Shown in pieces: positions 17,583-26,204 of a DNA stretch of 47,947 nucleotides. The stretch spans positions 1 to 47,947 of the forward strand of contig JALFKQ010000036.1 in the NCBI GenBank assembly GCA_022774645.1. Reading direction: 5' to 3'. The notes under the pieces are model-generated. The model was given only the letters and a program-made list of their open reading frames with translations, was not told the origin of the DNA and did not search any database. The position numbers were made by a program, and so were the translations under genes. Position 1 is the first letter of the stretch. Each line of letters starts with the position of its first letter. The stretch comes from Mycoplasmatota bacterium. GTDB lineage: Bacteria; Bacillota_I; Bacilli_A; RF39; UBA660.

Positions 17583-18785
17583 TTATTTTAAATATTTAAT
17601 TGTGAAAATTGTACCAACATTAGGTGTACTTTTTGCTGTTATGCTTCCACCTTCTTTTTCGATGATTGTTTTTGATAATGATAGTCCTATTCCTATACTA
17701 TCTTCACTACATTTTTTACCTTTATAAAATCTATCAAATATATGAGACAAGTCTTCACTATCTATACCTTTCCCATTATCTTTAATAAGTATTCTTGTAT
17801 ATAATTTATTTTCACTATAATTTATTTCTACAATTCCGTATTCATCAGTATGTTCAATTGAATTCTTTAATATGTTTGTTATACTTTCTACTTGCCACTT
17901 ATAATCACATAATAATTTAATATTATTATCACCTGAAACTTTTATTGATATATTTTTCAATTCTTTTATCATTGAAACATTTTTTATACTTTCTTTAATT
18001 ATATCTTTAATATATACTTCTTCTTTATTGAATTTAACAACATTAGCATCAAATTTTGATAATTTTAATAATGACATTACTAGAAAGTTTATATTTATTA
18101 TTTCTCTTTTAATATTAATTAAAAACTTTTTTCTTGTTTTTTCATCCATATCTGGATTATCTAATATATTATCTATCATTATTGTTATACTTGTTAGAGG
18201 TGTTTTTAGTTGATGAGATATATCTCCAAGAGAATCTTTTAAATTTATTTTATCTTTTATACTATTGTCAGCAACTTGTCTTAACATTGTAGTTGTTTTA
18301 GATATTTCGTTTTTTAATATTGATAATTCTCCTTCTTTAAAATCATTTATATCTATATCAAATTGTCTATTATTTATTTTTGATATCATTTTAGTTATTT
18401 CATTTATTTTTTTAGAGTTATTTTTATCATATATATAAAATATAAGAATAATTATTATGTCAAATAGTATTGTTAATAACAAAAATATAATTGTTATCTT
18501 ATTGTTAAATTTATCATTTTCAATTATTCCATTATTATCATTAATACCATATTTATCTAATATATCTATATTATTAGTCTCAGTATTTAATATTTCAATA
18601 ATATCGCTTTCTTTTATATTTGGATACTTTTCTTTAATATTATTAATTATTATATTTATTTTATTATTATAATTATTTGTATATGTTTTGTATTCATATT
18701 TATTTATTATAAATATTAGTGAAATATTAGTTATTAACAGTATTAAAAATGATACTATATATTTTTTTATTCTTTTATTCTTCAT
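17583..18785 (-). CDS. Sensor histidine kinase
   Basis: This 400-residue kinase has two transmembrane helices (about 8-28 and 96-118) around a 67-residue outside sensor loop, a HAMP-like linker, the phospho-acceptor box GDISHQLKTPLTS with H191, and an ATPase domain with N-box, DNGKGID, FDRFYKG and GIGLSLSKTI. It should autophosphorylate and pass the phosphate to the overlapping response regulator. The start overlaps that gene by 11 nt. The loop is too long for the BceS-type intramembrane sensor, so the signal is probably detected directly outside. The ABC exporter upstream is the likely target. Confidence 0.95.
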   Translation of the reverse strand: MKNKRIKKYIVSFLILLITNISLIFIINKYEYKTYTNNYNNKINIIINNIKEKYPNIKESDIIEILNTETNNIDILDKYGINDNNGIIENDKFNNKITIIFLLLTILFDIIIILIFYIYDKNNSKKINEITKMISKINNRQFDIDINDFKEGELSILKNEISKTTTMLRQVADNSIKDKINLKDSLGDISHQLKTPLTSITIMIDNILDNPDMDEKTRKKFLINIKREIININFLVMSLLKLSKFDANVVKFNKEEVYIKDIIKESIKNVSMIKELKNISIKVSGDNNIKLLCDYKWQVESITNILKNSIEHTDEYGIVEINYSENKLYTRILIKDNGKGIDSEDLSHIFDRFYKGKKCSEDSIGIGLSLSKTIIEKEGGSITAKSTPNVGTIFTIKYLK

Positions 18786-19416
18786 CTATTCTATAACCTA
18801 TTCCTTTTATAGTAATTATTATATCACTATTTAGTTTTTCTCTTATTCTTTTCATATAAACTGTTATAGTGTTATCGTTAACATCATTTCCAGTCCATTC
18901 CCAAATACTATCTATTATTCTTTCTCTTGTTACTACTTTATTTATATTTTCAATTAATAGGTTTAGTATTTTATATTCAAGAGTAGTAAGATTTATTATT
19001 TCATTATTTTTAGATACTATCATTTTATTCATGTCTATTGTTATATCTTTTATTTTAATAGTTTTTTTATGTAATATTTTATTTATTCTAGCAATTAATT
19101 CTAGTGTTCTAAATGGTTTAGTAATGTAATCACTTGCTCCCATATTTAATGCTGAAACTATATTTTCTTCTATATCACAAGCCGTTAAAAATATAACAGG
19201 TATATTTGTTTTTGATATATCATTTTTATATAAATCAAAGCCATTACCATCTGGTAAAGTAACATCTAATATTATTAAACTTGGTTTATTATGTTCTAAA
19301 TATTCTTTTGTACTTTTAATGTTATTTGTTACATCAAGATCCATATTGTTTATATTAAATGTGTATTTTAAGTTATCACTAATACTTTTATTATCTTCTA
19401 CTAATAATATTTTCAT
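18775..19416 (-). CDS. OmpR-family response regulator
   Basis: This 213-residue regulator has a receiver domain (1-115) with the acidic pocket ED at 7-8, phospho-acceptor D51 in LIILDVTLPDGNG, and the Lys of YITKPF. A winged-helix DNA-binding domain (about 120-213) ends GIGYRIDE. OmpR-type regulators bind tandem direct repeats spaced 11 bp apart; such a repeat lies at 22771-22789 upstream of the ABC exporter genes. The start has AAAGGAG. A terminator at 19447-19464 separates the gene from the permease, and a TATAAT about 23 nt before the ATG could drive separate expression. Confidence 0.95.
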   Translation of the reverse strand: MKILLVEDNKSISDNLKYTFNINNMDLDVTNNIKSTKEYLEHNKPSLIILDVTLPDGNGFDLYKNDISKTNIPVIFLTACDIEENIVSALNMGASDYITKPFRTLELIARINKILHKKTIKIKDITIDMNKMIVSKNNEIINLTTLEYKILNLLIENINKVVTRERIIDSIWEWTGNDVNDNTITVYMKRIREKLNSDIIITIKGIGYRIDEE

Positions 19417-19446
19417 ATATACTCCTTTCTTTAAATTATATCAAAA

Positions 19447-19464
19447 AAGGACAATAATGTCCTT
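19447..19464 (-). terminator. Terminator overlapping the ABC permease stop
   Basis: A 7-bp stem (19447-19453 with 19458-19464) includes the permease stop and is followed by six T on the minus strand, partly uncoupling the permease from the regulator gene. Confidence 0.75.
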
Positions 19465-22051
19465 AAATGTTTTCATTACGAATATCTTCTATTATATTTT
19501 GTTTATTAACTTTCTTTATAGAGTAATTCATTATTATAAAAACTAATATAAATACCGCAAGTATACTTATAAATACTCCTCCAAATGGAAATTCATATTG
19601 AAATTCTCTACTTCCCTCTGAAAATGCTATATATATTAAATATGATATTCCTACTCCTAAAGGTATACCTATTAATAATGATTTTAATGAATAAAATATT
19701 GTTTCTAAATTAATAAGTCTATTAAATTCATGTGATGTCATTCCCACACTTTTTAATATAGCAAATTCTCCACGTCTTAAATTAATATTAGTTGTTATTG
19801 TATTAAATATATTTGTAATACCAATTAAAGTAATTACTGTAATAAATCCATATAAGAATATTGCTACTAAAGTATAAACTCCTTTAACAATTCTATAATT
19901 TTTATCAGTATTATCTAAATTATAATCTATATCTCCTAATATCTTTTCAATATTGCTTTGTAACAAATCAGCATTATTACTTCTTATCAATATCCAACCA
20001 TAATTAAAATTACTATCAAGTTCTTTTAAATATTCATCACTTACTATTATAAATCCTGAACTATAAGTATTACTAAATCCAAATGGTCTTTCTTTAGTAA
20101 CTTCAGATATTTTTATTTGATGAGTTATATTATTTATTTTTATATCAACTTTATCATTCTTTTTAATATTTAGTACCGATATTTCTACATCCTTTTTACT
20201 ATCTTCATCATAAGCAAATGAATTATTGATAAGAATACCTGTATTTTTAACATCACTATAATTTAATCCTAGTGATTTAACATAAGTTCTATATTCAGAA
20301 TCACCTATTGCAAATATTGATATCTTTGTACCATTAGTACCAATAAGTTTATTAAATTCTTTTGTGTAAAGTGTTTTATCTATAATTTCACCTAATAGTC
20401 TTTTTTGAAAACTTATTCTTTCTATATTATCAAGATTAAATATTTGTTCTATTTTATTTAAGTTGTTTTCTTTATCTTTACTATTATCACCTATTATAAG
20501 TTGTATATTAGCATCAGACGAACCCACTTCTAAATCTAGTATACTAAATGCCATATTCATGAAATAATAAAGTCCAATAAATACTGAAACTGATATTACT
20601 ATTGATATAACTGTTGTTCTATATTTCTTTTTATTTCTTTTTAAATTCTTATATGATATAACTCCACCTACTCCAAATAATGATTTTATATACTTAGGAG
20701 TTCTTAACTTTTTAGATTTTATTTTAATATCTTCGCTATTTCTTATAGCTACCATTGGAGATAATTTAGATGCTCTTCTAGCACTCTTTAATGCTGAAAA
20801 ATATATTGTTATACTTCCAAGTAATATTGATATTAATATTGATATAAGACTTGTATTAAATACTAATGTTATTCCATTTAAAGTACCGTATAAATAATAA
20901 TTACATACTTTAATAAGTATCCATGAAGCAAGTAATCCACATAATATACCAAGAGGTATACCAATTATTCCAAGTATAAATGCTTCATATAAAACATTCT
21001 TCTTTATTTGTTTTGATGTTGCTCCTATACTTCTAAACATACCATATTGTTTAGTCTTTTCTGCTATAGATATATCAAAACTATTTTTAATACAAAATAC
21101 AGATGAAACAATTATTATTATAATTACAATAGTTGATAAAATATAAAGTACTTTCATAGTACTATTTTTAAGACTCATTGTTTCAAGTGAAATTAAATAT
21201 CCATTCATGATATGTGGTGTTTTTACTATCTTTTCTTCAATTTCATCTATTTCACTGTTTTTAAGTGAATCTAAATCAGTCATATATTTTTTATATTTTA
21301 TAGGATCTACATTTAATAGTTTAGCTGTTATTTCATATCTATTTTTTAATGCTTCTTTAGTATATCTTAAGTATACATTGTATTCACCACTATAATTATT
21401 ATCATTTAAATATGTTATGAATGTATATCCTGGTGCTGAATAATTTTCTATTATTGTACTTGGTCTTTCTATAATACCAACTATTTTAAATGTCTTGGTA
21501 TCTTTTATATCAAATGTTTCTTCATCTTTATGATATGGATTATTTTGATTAAGAGTATATCCATCACTAACTCTATCACCTAAATATAGTGTTATAGTAT
21601 CTCCAACTTTATAATCAATTCTACCATTTGTTTTTAAATGTCTTGGTATAACTATTTCTTTATCATTAGATGGAAATCTTCCTTCAATTAAGTTAAGTGA
21701 CACATTAGACATAGTTATTTTATTCATAGCTATTAAATATGCATAAGGTTTATCTTCATTCTTACTATTATCAAGTTTTAAATAGCCAATGTTTTTACTT
21801 ATATATATTTTTTCAAAGTTTCTATTATTTTTAATTTCTTTTAATGTTTTACTATCTACATTACTAAATTCATAATGAAAGTTTCCATCTCTATTAATTT
21901 CAAATCTAATTAAACTTTCTCTAAAACTAGATACCATACTTGCTACTGCACATATAAGTGCTACTGATAAAATTATTCCTATAATTGTTACTATTGTTCT
22001 TTTTTTATTTAGTTTTAAGTTTTTTATTGTTAATTTATTAAGGATATTCAT
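19463..22051 (-). CDS. ABC transporter permease with two FtsX-like domains
   Basis: This 862-residue protein begins with an N-terminal membrane helix (about 18-38), then a large outside domain, a first FtsX-like domain of three helices (about 298-425), a second copy of this pattern (helix near 480, outside domain, FtsX domain about 740-855). The region AEKTKQYGMFRSIGAT and its partner RRGEFAILKSVGMT are the cytoplasmic coupling loops of this family. It pairs with the ATPase gene 2 nt upstream, forming a MacB/SalY-like exporter of peptides or lipids. Ten-helix BceB-type permeases are shorter, so it is not a typical bacitracin module. Confidence 0.92.
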   Translation of the reverse strand: MNILNKLTIKNLKLNKKRTIVTIIGIILSVALICAVASMVSSFRESLIRFEINRDGNFHYEFSNVDSKTLKEIKNNRNFEKIYISKNIGYLKLDNSKNEDKPYAYLIAMNKITMSNVSLNLIEGRFPSNDKEIVIPRHLKTNGRIDYKVGDTITLYLGDRVSDGYTLNQNNPYHKDEETFDIKDTKTFKIVGIIERPSTIIENYSAPGYTFITYLNDNNYSGEYNVYLRYTKEALKNRYEITAKLLNVDPIKYKKYMTDLDSLKNSEIDEIEEKIVKTPHIMNGYLISLETMSLKNSTMKVLYILSTIVIIIIIVSSVFCIKNSFDISIAEKTKQYGMFRSIGATSKQIKKNVLYEAFILGIIGIPLGILCGLLASWILIKVCNYYLYGTLNGITLVFNTSLISILISILLGSITIYFSALKSARRASKLSPMVAIRNSEDIKIKSKKLRTPKYIKSLFGVGGVISYKNLKRNKKKYRTTVISIVISVSVFIGLYYFMNMAFSILDLEVGSSDANIQLIIGDNSKDKENNLNKIEQIFNLDNIERISFQKRLLGEIIDKTLYTKEFNKLIGTNGTKISIFAIGDSEYRTYVKSLGLNYSDVKNTGILINNSFAYDEDSKKDVEISVLNIKKNDKVDIKINNITHQIKISEVTKERPFGFSNTYSSGFIIVSDEYLKELDSNFNYGWILIRSNNADLLQSNIEKILGDIDYNLDNTDKNYRIVKGVYTLVAIFLYGFITVITLIGITNIFNTITTNINLRRGEFAILKSVGMTSHEFNRLINLETIFYSLKSLLIGIPLGVGISYLIYIAFSEGSREFQYEFPFGGVFISILAVFILVFIIMNYSIKKVNKQNIIEDIRNENI

Positions 22052-22053
22052 GA

Positions 22054-22725
22054 TTACTTCTCCTTAACTATTTTTCCATCTTCTATAGTAATAATTCTAT
22101 CCGCATAAGATGCAATTTCAAGGTTATGTGTAATCATTATTATTGTTTGCTTATAGTCTTTATTCATTTTCTTTAATAATGTTACTACTTCTTCACTAGC
22201 TTTTGAATCTAAATTTCCTGTTGGTTCATCAGCAAGTATTATTGCTGGTTTAGTTATTATTGCTCTTCCAATTGAAGTTCTTTGTTGTTGTCCACCTGAT
22301 AATTCATTAGGTAAATGATTACATCTTCTTTCTAGTCCTAATAGTTTAATTAATTCGTTTAGTTCAAATTTATCAACTTTTCTATTATCAAGTTCTAGTG
22401 GAAGTGTTATATTTTCTTCTACTGTTAAAATTGGTATTAAGTTATAAAATTGATAAATAAGTCCTACTTCTCTTCTTCTGAATATAGCAAGTTTGTCACT
22501 ATTTAATTTATAGATCTCTTGTCCATCTATAAAAACTTTGCCACTTGTAGGGGTGTCTACTCCACCAAGTAGATGTAAAAGCGTACTTTTACCACTACCA
22601 GAGGCACCAACTATTGCTACGAATTCACCTTTTTCTACAGTAAATGATACATTATCAAGTGCTACTACTTTATTATTATCTTTACCATATATTTTTGTTA
22701 AATTTTCTACTTTTAATATTTCCAT
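22054..22725 (-). CDS. ABC transporter ATP-binding protein (MacB/LolD type)
   Basis: The 223-residue ATPase has Walker A GASGSGKST, signature LSGGQQQR, Walker B ILADEPTGNLD and the switch His in TIIMITHN. It energises the FtsX-type permease encoded 2 nt downstream. The start has GAAAGGGAAG. The promoter region contains the 11-bp direct repeats expected for the nearby response regulator. Antimicrobial-peptide or cell-envelope stress export is the usual job of such pairs; the substrate cannot be read from sequence. Confidence 0.95.
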   Translation of the reverse strand: MEILKVENLTKIYGKDNNKVVALDNVSFTVEKGEFVAIVGASGSGKSTLLHLLGGVDTPTSGKVFIDGQEIYKLNSDKLAIFRRREVGLIYQFYNLIPILTVEENITLPLELDNRKVDKFELNELIKLLGLERRCNHLPNELSGGQQQRTSIGRAIITKPAIILADEPTGNLDSKASEEVVTLLKKMNKDYKQTIIMITHNLEIASYADRIITIEDGKIVKEK

Positions 22726-22755
22726 ATTTTCTTCCCTTTCTTAATTTACAATACA

Positions 22756-22789
22756 AGTATATGAAAAGTAAAGTGACTAGTAAGTGACT
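22756..22789 (-). promoter_or_regulatory. Regulated promoter with two 11-bp direct repeats (response-regulator operator)
   Basis: On the minus strand AGTCACTT occurs twice, at 22789-22782 and 22778-22771, exactly 11 bp apart. A -10 TATACT (22761-22756) begins 9 nt after the second copy. The repeats thus cover the -35 region, which lacks a TTGACA. This is the geometry of OmpR/PhoB-type activator sites. Confidence 0.7.
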
Positions 22790-22818
22790 TTTTAAATATT
22801 TTTTATACTTAAATAAAA

Positions 22819-22837
22819 AGTCTAACAATGTTAGACT
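22819..22837 (-). terminator. Terminator overlapping the SufB/D-like stop
   Basis: An 8-bp stem (22819-22826 with 22830-22837, 3-nt loop) is followed by TTTTTATTT on the minus strand. Confidence 0.8.
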
Positions 22838-23753
22838 ATTTCAAAAACCCTTTTATTATTGTTTGTTCTGCTTCACTTGCAGAAAGTCCTAGTGACATTA
22901 ATTTAATAAATTGTTCACCAGCTATTTTTCCAATTGTGGCTTCGTGTACAAGTGATGCATCTACATTCTTAGCATATATTTGTGGTATTGACTTAACTGT
23001 ACCATTATCTTTTATAATAGCATCACATTCAACATGACCATAACATAAACTATTTCCTGTCATATTTGAATTAAATTCTTGATATGAATTCATTTCAGCT
23101 ACACTTCTTGATATTACATGTGAACTAGAATTATCACCATTAAATTCTATATCAAATGAAGTAGTTGCTTTTTGACTATTAGATGTAAATATCTTTTCAT
23201 TTATTATTAATGTTGAACCTGCTGATAAAGTTGCTTTTGTTACTCTATGTGTATCATCAACACCTTTTATTTGACTTGTTTCCATAGTCATAAATGCATT
23301 GTCATGTAATGTTACTTCTGTTGTTGGATTAAGTATTCTTTTACCACTTCCAACTCCTTCTCCATAATGTTTTTCTATATATGTAACAGAAGCATTATCT
23401 TCTATAAAGAATCTATGTATACCATCGTGTCTTGAATCTTTATGATGAGGATTATTAATTCCACATCCAGCAACTATTGTAACAGTTGCATTCTTTCCAA
23501 TGAAGAAATCGTTATATACTACATCAGTAAGACCACTTTCAGTTATTAACACTGGAATATCAACTATTGCAAAAGGTGTATTTTCTTTTACATATATGTT
23601 AATACCTTTTCCTTCTTCTTTACTTTCAATATTTACATATTCGTTTATTTTTCTTTCAATACCTTTTCCATCTTTTCTAATGTTATATGCAGTAGCATTT
23701 AAATAATTTCCTGCTCCTATTGTAGATAATAGTTCAAGCTCTGTCTTATTCAT
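22836..23753 (-). CDS. sufD: Short SufB/SufD-family Fe-S cluster scaffold protein
   Basis: This 305-residue protein shows the SufB/D beta-helix core: GCGINNPHHKDSRHDGIH, the GEGVGSGKRILNP region, GDNSSSHVISRSVAE and CDAIIKDNGTVKSIPQ, then HEATIGKIAGEQFIKLMSLGLSASEA, the family's C-terminal SufC-binding helices. SufB and SufD proteins are usually 420-470 residues; the N-terminal helical part is missing. The gene overlaps sufC by 8 nt or so. A stand-alone SufC plus one short SufB/D-like protein matches the minimal SMS-type system proposed as ancestral in anaerobes. Cluster assembly is the likely role; sufS, sufU and a second SufB/D gene are not in the window. Confidence 0.85.
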   Translation of the reverse strand: MNKTELELLSTIGAGNYLNATAYNIRKDGKGIERKINEYVNIESKEEGKGINIYVKENTPFAIVDIPVLITESGLTDVVYNDFFIGKNATVTIVAGCGINNPHHKDSRHDGIHRFFIEDNASVTYIEKHYGEGVGSGKRILNPTTEVTLHDNAFMTMETSQIKGVDDTHRVTKATLSAGSTLIINEKIFTSNSQKATTSFDIEFNGDNSSSHVISRSVAEMNSYQEFNSNMTGNSLCYGHVECDAIIKDNGTVKSIPQIYAKNVDASLVHEATIGKIAGEQFIKLMSLGLSASEAEQTIIKGFLK

Positions 23754-24456
23754 TCATATCACCTACTTTACAACATTGTTTACTATTAAGTCCGTCCATA
23801 ACTTCTTTTTTAGAACCAACTTTTTTAATCTTACCATTTTCCATAAGAATAATTTCATCAGATATATCAAGTATTTTTTCTTGATGTGATATTACAATAG
23901 TAGTCGCATCATTATTCTCTTGAATATTTTTAAACACTTTATTTAAATTATTGAAACTCCATAAATCTATTCCAGCTTCTGGTTCATCAAATATAGCAAA
24001 CTTTGGATTTCTTGCGATTACTGTTGCTATTTCTATTCTTTTAAGCTCACCACCTGATAATGATTTATTAACTTCTCTATCAATATATTCTAATGCACAT
24101 AAACCAACTCTACTTAAAATATCACAGGCTTCTTTTTTAGTAATATTTTTATTAGATGCTACACTTAATAAGTCATAAACAGTAATTCCCTTAAAACATA
24201 CTGGTGTTTGAAATGCAAATCCTATACCAAGTTTAGCTCTTTCATCAATACTTTTATTAGTAATGTCTTCTCCATTATAAAGTATCTTACCTTTATCTGG
24301 TATAGTTAAGCCCATTATGACTTTTGCAAGTGTACTTTTTCCGCTACCATTAGGTCCAGTTAGTGAATAAAACTTATTCTTTTCTAACTTTAAATTTATA
24401 TTATTTAATATTATTTTATTATCTCTTTCAAAATAAATATCAACTAATTCAATCAT
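23746..24456 (-). CDS. sufC: SufC-type Fe-S assembly ATPase
   Basis: The start at 24456 (MIELVDIYFERDNK) follows GAAAGGAG; the upstream ATG at 24486 has none. The 236-residue ATPase has Walker A GPNGSGKST, the SufC-type signature LSGGELKRIE, Walker B FAIFDEPEAGIDLWS and ISHQEKIL. The insertion GFAFQTPVCFKG is typical of SufC. It drives the SufB/D scaffold encoded by the overlapping next gene. No membrane subunit is present, as expected of a soluble SUF ATPase. Confidence 0.92.
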   Translation of the reverse strand: MIELVDIYFERDNKIILNNINLKLEKNKFYSLTGPNGSGKSTLAKVIMGLTIPDKGKILYNGEDITNKSIDERAKLGIGFAFQTPVCFKGITVYDLLSVASNKNITKKEACDILSRVGLCALEYIDREVNKSLSGGELKRIEIATVIARNPKFAIFDEPEAGIDLWSFNNLNKVFKNIQENNDATTIVISHQEKILDISDEIILMENGKIKKVGSKKEVMDGLNSKQCCKVGDMNE

Positions 24457-24523
24457 AATACTCCTTTCGATAACTAAAATTATCATACTTAGTATATAAC
24501 TATTTATATTAAATTGTAAAGTA

Positions 24524-24566
24524 AAAAAAGATATTTCCTACTGATATTGTATGAATTATCTTTTTT
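24524..24566 (-). terminator. Terminator after ybaK
   Basis: A 10-bp stem AAAAAAGATA/TATCTTTTTT (24524-24533 with 24557-24566, 23-nt loop) ends in T residues on the minus strand. Confidence 0.55.
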
Positions 24567-24588
24567 ATATAAAAATACATAATAACAT

Positions 24589-25053
24589 TTAATCTTCTTT
24601 TGTTATATCTTGTAATTCAAAATCTATTACTTTTCTTAAATCGTTTAATTCTATTTCTATTTGATAACCTATTTTGCCACCACTTATAAATATTTTATCT
24701 TTATTTGAAGAAGAAATATCTATTATTGTTTTAAATTGTTTTTTCATACCTATTGGTGAACATCCGCCATGTATATATCCAGTTAAAGATAACAAATTAG
24801 CCGATTTTAACATTTCTATACTTTTTTCATTAACTGATTTTGCTGCTTTTTTTAAATCTAATTCTTTATCAACCGGAACCAAGAATACATAATTTTTTTT
24901 ATTATTTGATACAGTTACTAATGTTTTAAATACTTTATCATAATCTTCATTTAAAGTATCTGCTACTTCTATACCACTTATTGCATTTTCATAAGTATGA
25001 ATTTTATAATCTATTTTCTTTTGATCTAGTATTCTCATTACATTTGTTTTCAT
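24589..25053 (-). CDS. ybaK: Cys-tRNA(Pro)/Cys-tRNA(Cys) deacylase YbaK/EbsC
   Basis: This 154-residue protein has the YbaK pattern: KVFKTLVT, YVFLVPVDKELDLKKAA with the catalytic-region Lys, and HGGCSPIGMKK, followed by IFISGGKIGYQIEI. YbaK hydrolyses cysteine mischarged to tRNA(Pro). The ATG overlaps the stop of the small membrane-protein gene at 25050 by 4 nt (ATGA), so translation is coupled. The second freestanding editing enzyme, ProX-type, lies at 14432. Confidence 0.93.
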   Translation of the reverse strand: MKTNVMRILDQKKIDYKIHTYENAISGIEVADTLNEDYDKVFKTLVTVSNNKKNYVFLVPVDKELDLKKAAKSVNEKSIEMLKSANLLSLTGYIHGGCSPIGMKKQFKTIIDISSSNKDKIFISGGKIGYQIEIELNDLRKVIDFELQDITKED

Positions 25054-25535
25054 AATTTTTTTCTCTCTTTCAAGTGTTTAGCAAATCCATATGGTTTCAT
25101 ATTAGTTTTATCTTCAATAGTGTTTAATAATTTCATAATATCTTTATTCTTAAATTGATCTACAGGTATTATTATTTTTTTATTTTTAGTTAATAAAGCT
25201 ATATCATATTTATTTTTACCTAGTTTTAAATCACTAGTAAATCCATATTTTTTTATATCTTTTATATTAATTATATCTTTTTGTAATTTTCTTTTTGAAA
25301 TATTTAGTGTTGATATATATAGTTTATCATCTAATATTTTTATGTAAATACTATTTAATATTACAGTTAAAATAATAATTGTTATTGTAAAGAATAATAA
25401 TGTTAATACTACTTCTAATGATAATTTATTATGTTTAAATATTATTTTATATAAATGTAAAAGTATAAATATTATTGATATTAATAATGTAAATACTTCT
25501 AATTTGAATTTTAATTTATCACTCTTTATTTTCAT
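25050..25535 (-). CDS. Small membrane protein with two helices and a PH-like tail
   Basis: This 161-residue protein has two hydrophobic helices (about 12-32 and 40-62), then a strand-rich region YIKILDDKLYISTLNISKR...IINIKDIKKYGF that resembles the bacterial PH-like domains of YdbS/YdbT-type proteins. The tail is basic. Function is unknown. The gene ends in the ATGA overlap with ybaK, and begins behind AGAAGGAATT. Domain suggestion is tentative. Confidence 0.6.
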   Translation of the reverse strand: MKIKSDKLKFKLEVFTLLISIIFILLHLYKIIFKHNKLSLEVVLTLLFFTITIIILTVILNSIYIKILDDKLYISTLNISKRKLQKDIINIKDIKKYGFTSDLKLGKNKYDIALLTKNKKIIIPVDQFKNKDIMKLLNTIEDKTNMKPYGFAKHLKERKKL

Positions 25536-25581
25536 TGTTAATTCCTTCTTATAGTTATTATAACATACATATAGGAATTAA

Positions 25582-26079
25582 TTATTGTATTTCAATTATT
25601 CTTTTGAATTTGTTATCACTATTGGAAATGAATTCATCTATTTTTTTACTATCATTTTTAGTTTCTGCATAAGCTGTTATTGCGATTGTCTTTTTCCAAT
25701 CTTTTGTATAAGCATCTGTTGTTAAGTTTGTTATTTTATTAGTTTTTAAAAAATCTCTTAGTTTTTTCATTTCTTTTTTATTATCTGATAATATAACATT
25801 TACATATGTTCTTTCTTTTGAAAATATATTACTTATTAATAATGCTAAATATGTTCCAAGACCACTTGCAATAGCTACTACATATATCATATATTTTCCA
25901 TCATTATCTACTATATCTATTAGTTTATAGAATATTATTTGACTAATAATAACTGTAAATGATGCTAATACTGATTTGTTCTTTTGTATTAAAAGTGTTT
26001 TACTAGTACCAATTATATTATCAAATACTTTTATTAGAAATACTATTACAATATTTAAGATTATTGTGATTGTCTGCAT
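25582..26079 (-). CDS. UPF0316/DUF2179-type membrane protein
   Basis: The 165-residue protein has three hydrophobic helices (about 4-22, 38-56, 64-86) and a cytoplasmic C-terminal domain, the layout of UPF0316 (DUF5698 plus DUF2179) proteins such as YebE. The segment IGTSKTLLIQKNKSVLASFTVIISQII matches the family's second-helix approach. Function unknown in the family. Start behind AAAGGAGG, with a good promoter at 26109-26137. Confidence 0.7.
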   Translation of the reverse strand: MQTITIILNIVIVFLIKVFDNIIGTSKTLLIQKNKSVLASFTVIISQIIFYKLIDIVDNDGKYMIYVVAIASGLGTYLALLISNIFSKERTYVNVILSDNKKEMKKLRDFLKTNKITNLTTDAYTKDWKKTIAITAYAETKNDSKKIDEFISNSDNKFKRIIEIQ

Positions 26080-26108
26080 TTTTTAACCTCCTTTTTGCGT
26101 GAAAAAAC

Positions 26109-26137
26109 ATAATAACATATTTAATAATATAAATCAA
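26109..26137 (-). promoter_or_regulatory. Promoter of the UPF0316 gene, inside an inverted repeat
   Basis: On the minus strand TTGATT (26137-26132) is followed after 17 nt by TATTAT (26114-26109). An 11-bp inverted repeat AAAAAACATAA (26102-26112) / TTATGTTTTTT (26139-26149) brackets it and may be an operator or a plus-strand terminator. A separate TATAAT at 26175-26180 could serve the plus-strand gene. Confidence 0.55.
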
Positions 26138-26204
26138 GTTATGTTTTTTTATTTTAATTTTATTAGTTTTATTTTATAATTATTATAGAATATGAGGTAT
26201 AAAT

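Noticed and set aside
17583-22725. Bce-type bacitracin resistance module
   Set aside because: The kinase has a 67-residue outside loop and the permease has two FtsX domains in 862 residues, unlike BceS and BceB.
26102-26149. Inverted repeat between divergent genes as a true terminator
   Set aside because: Long loop and position in a promoter region; an operator or simple AT symmetry is as likely, so it is only mentioned with the promoter.
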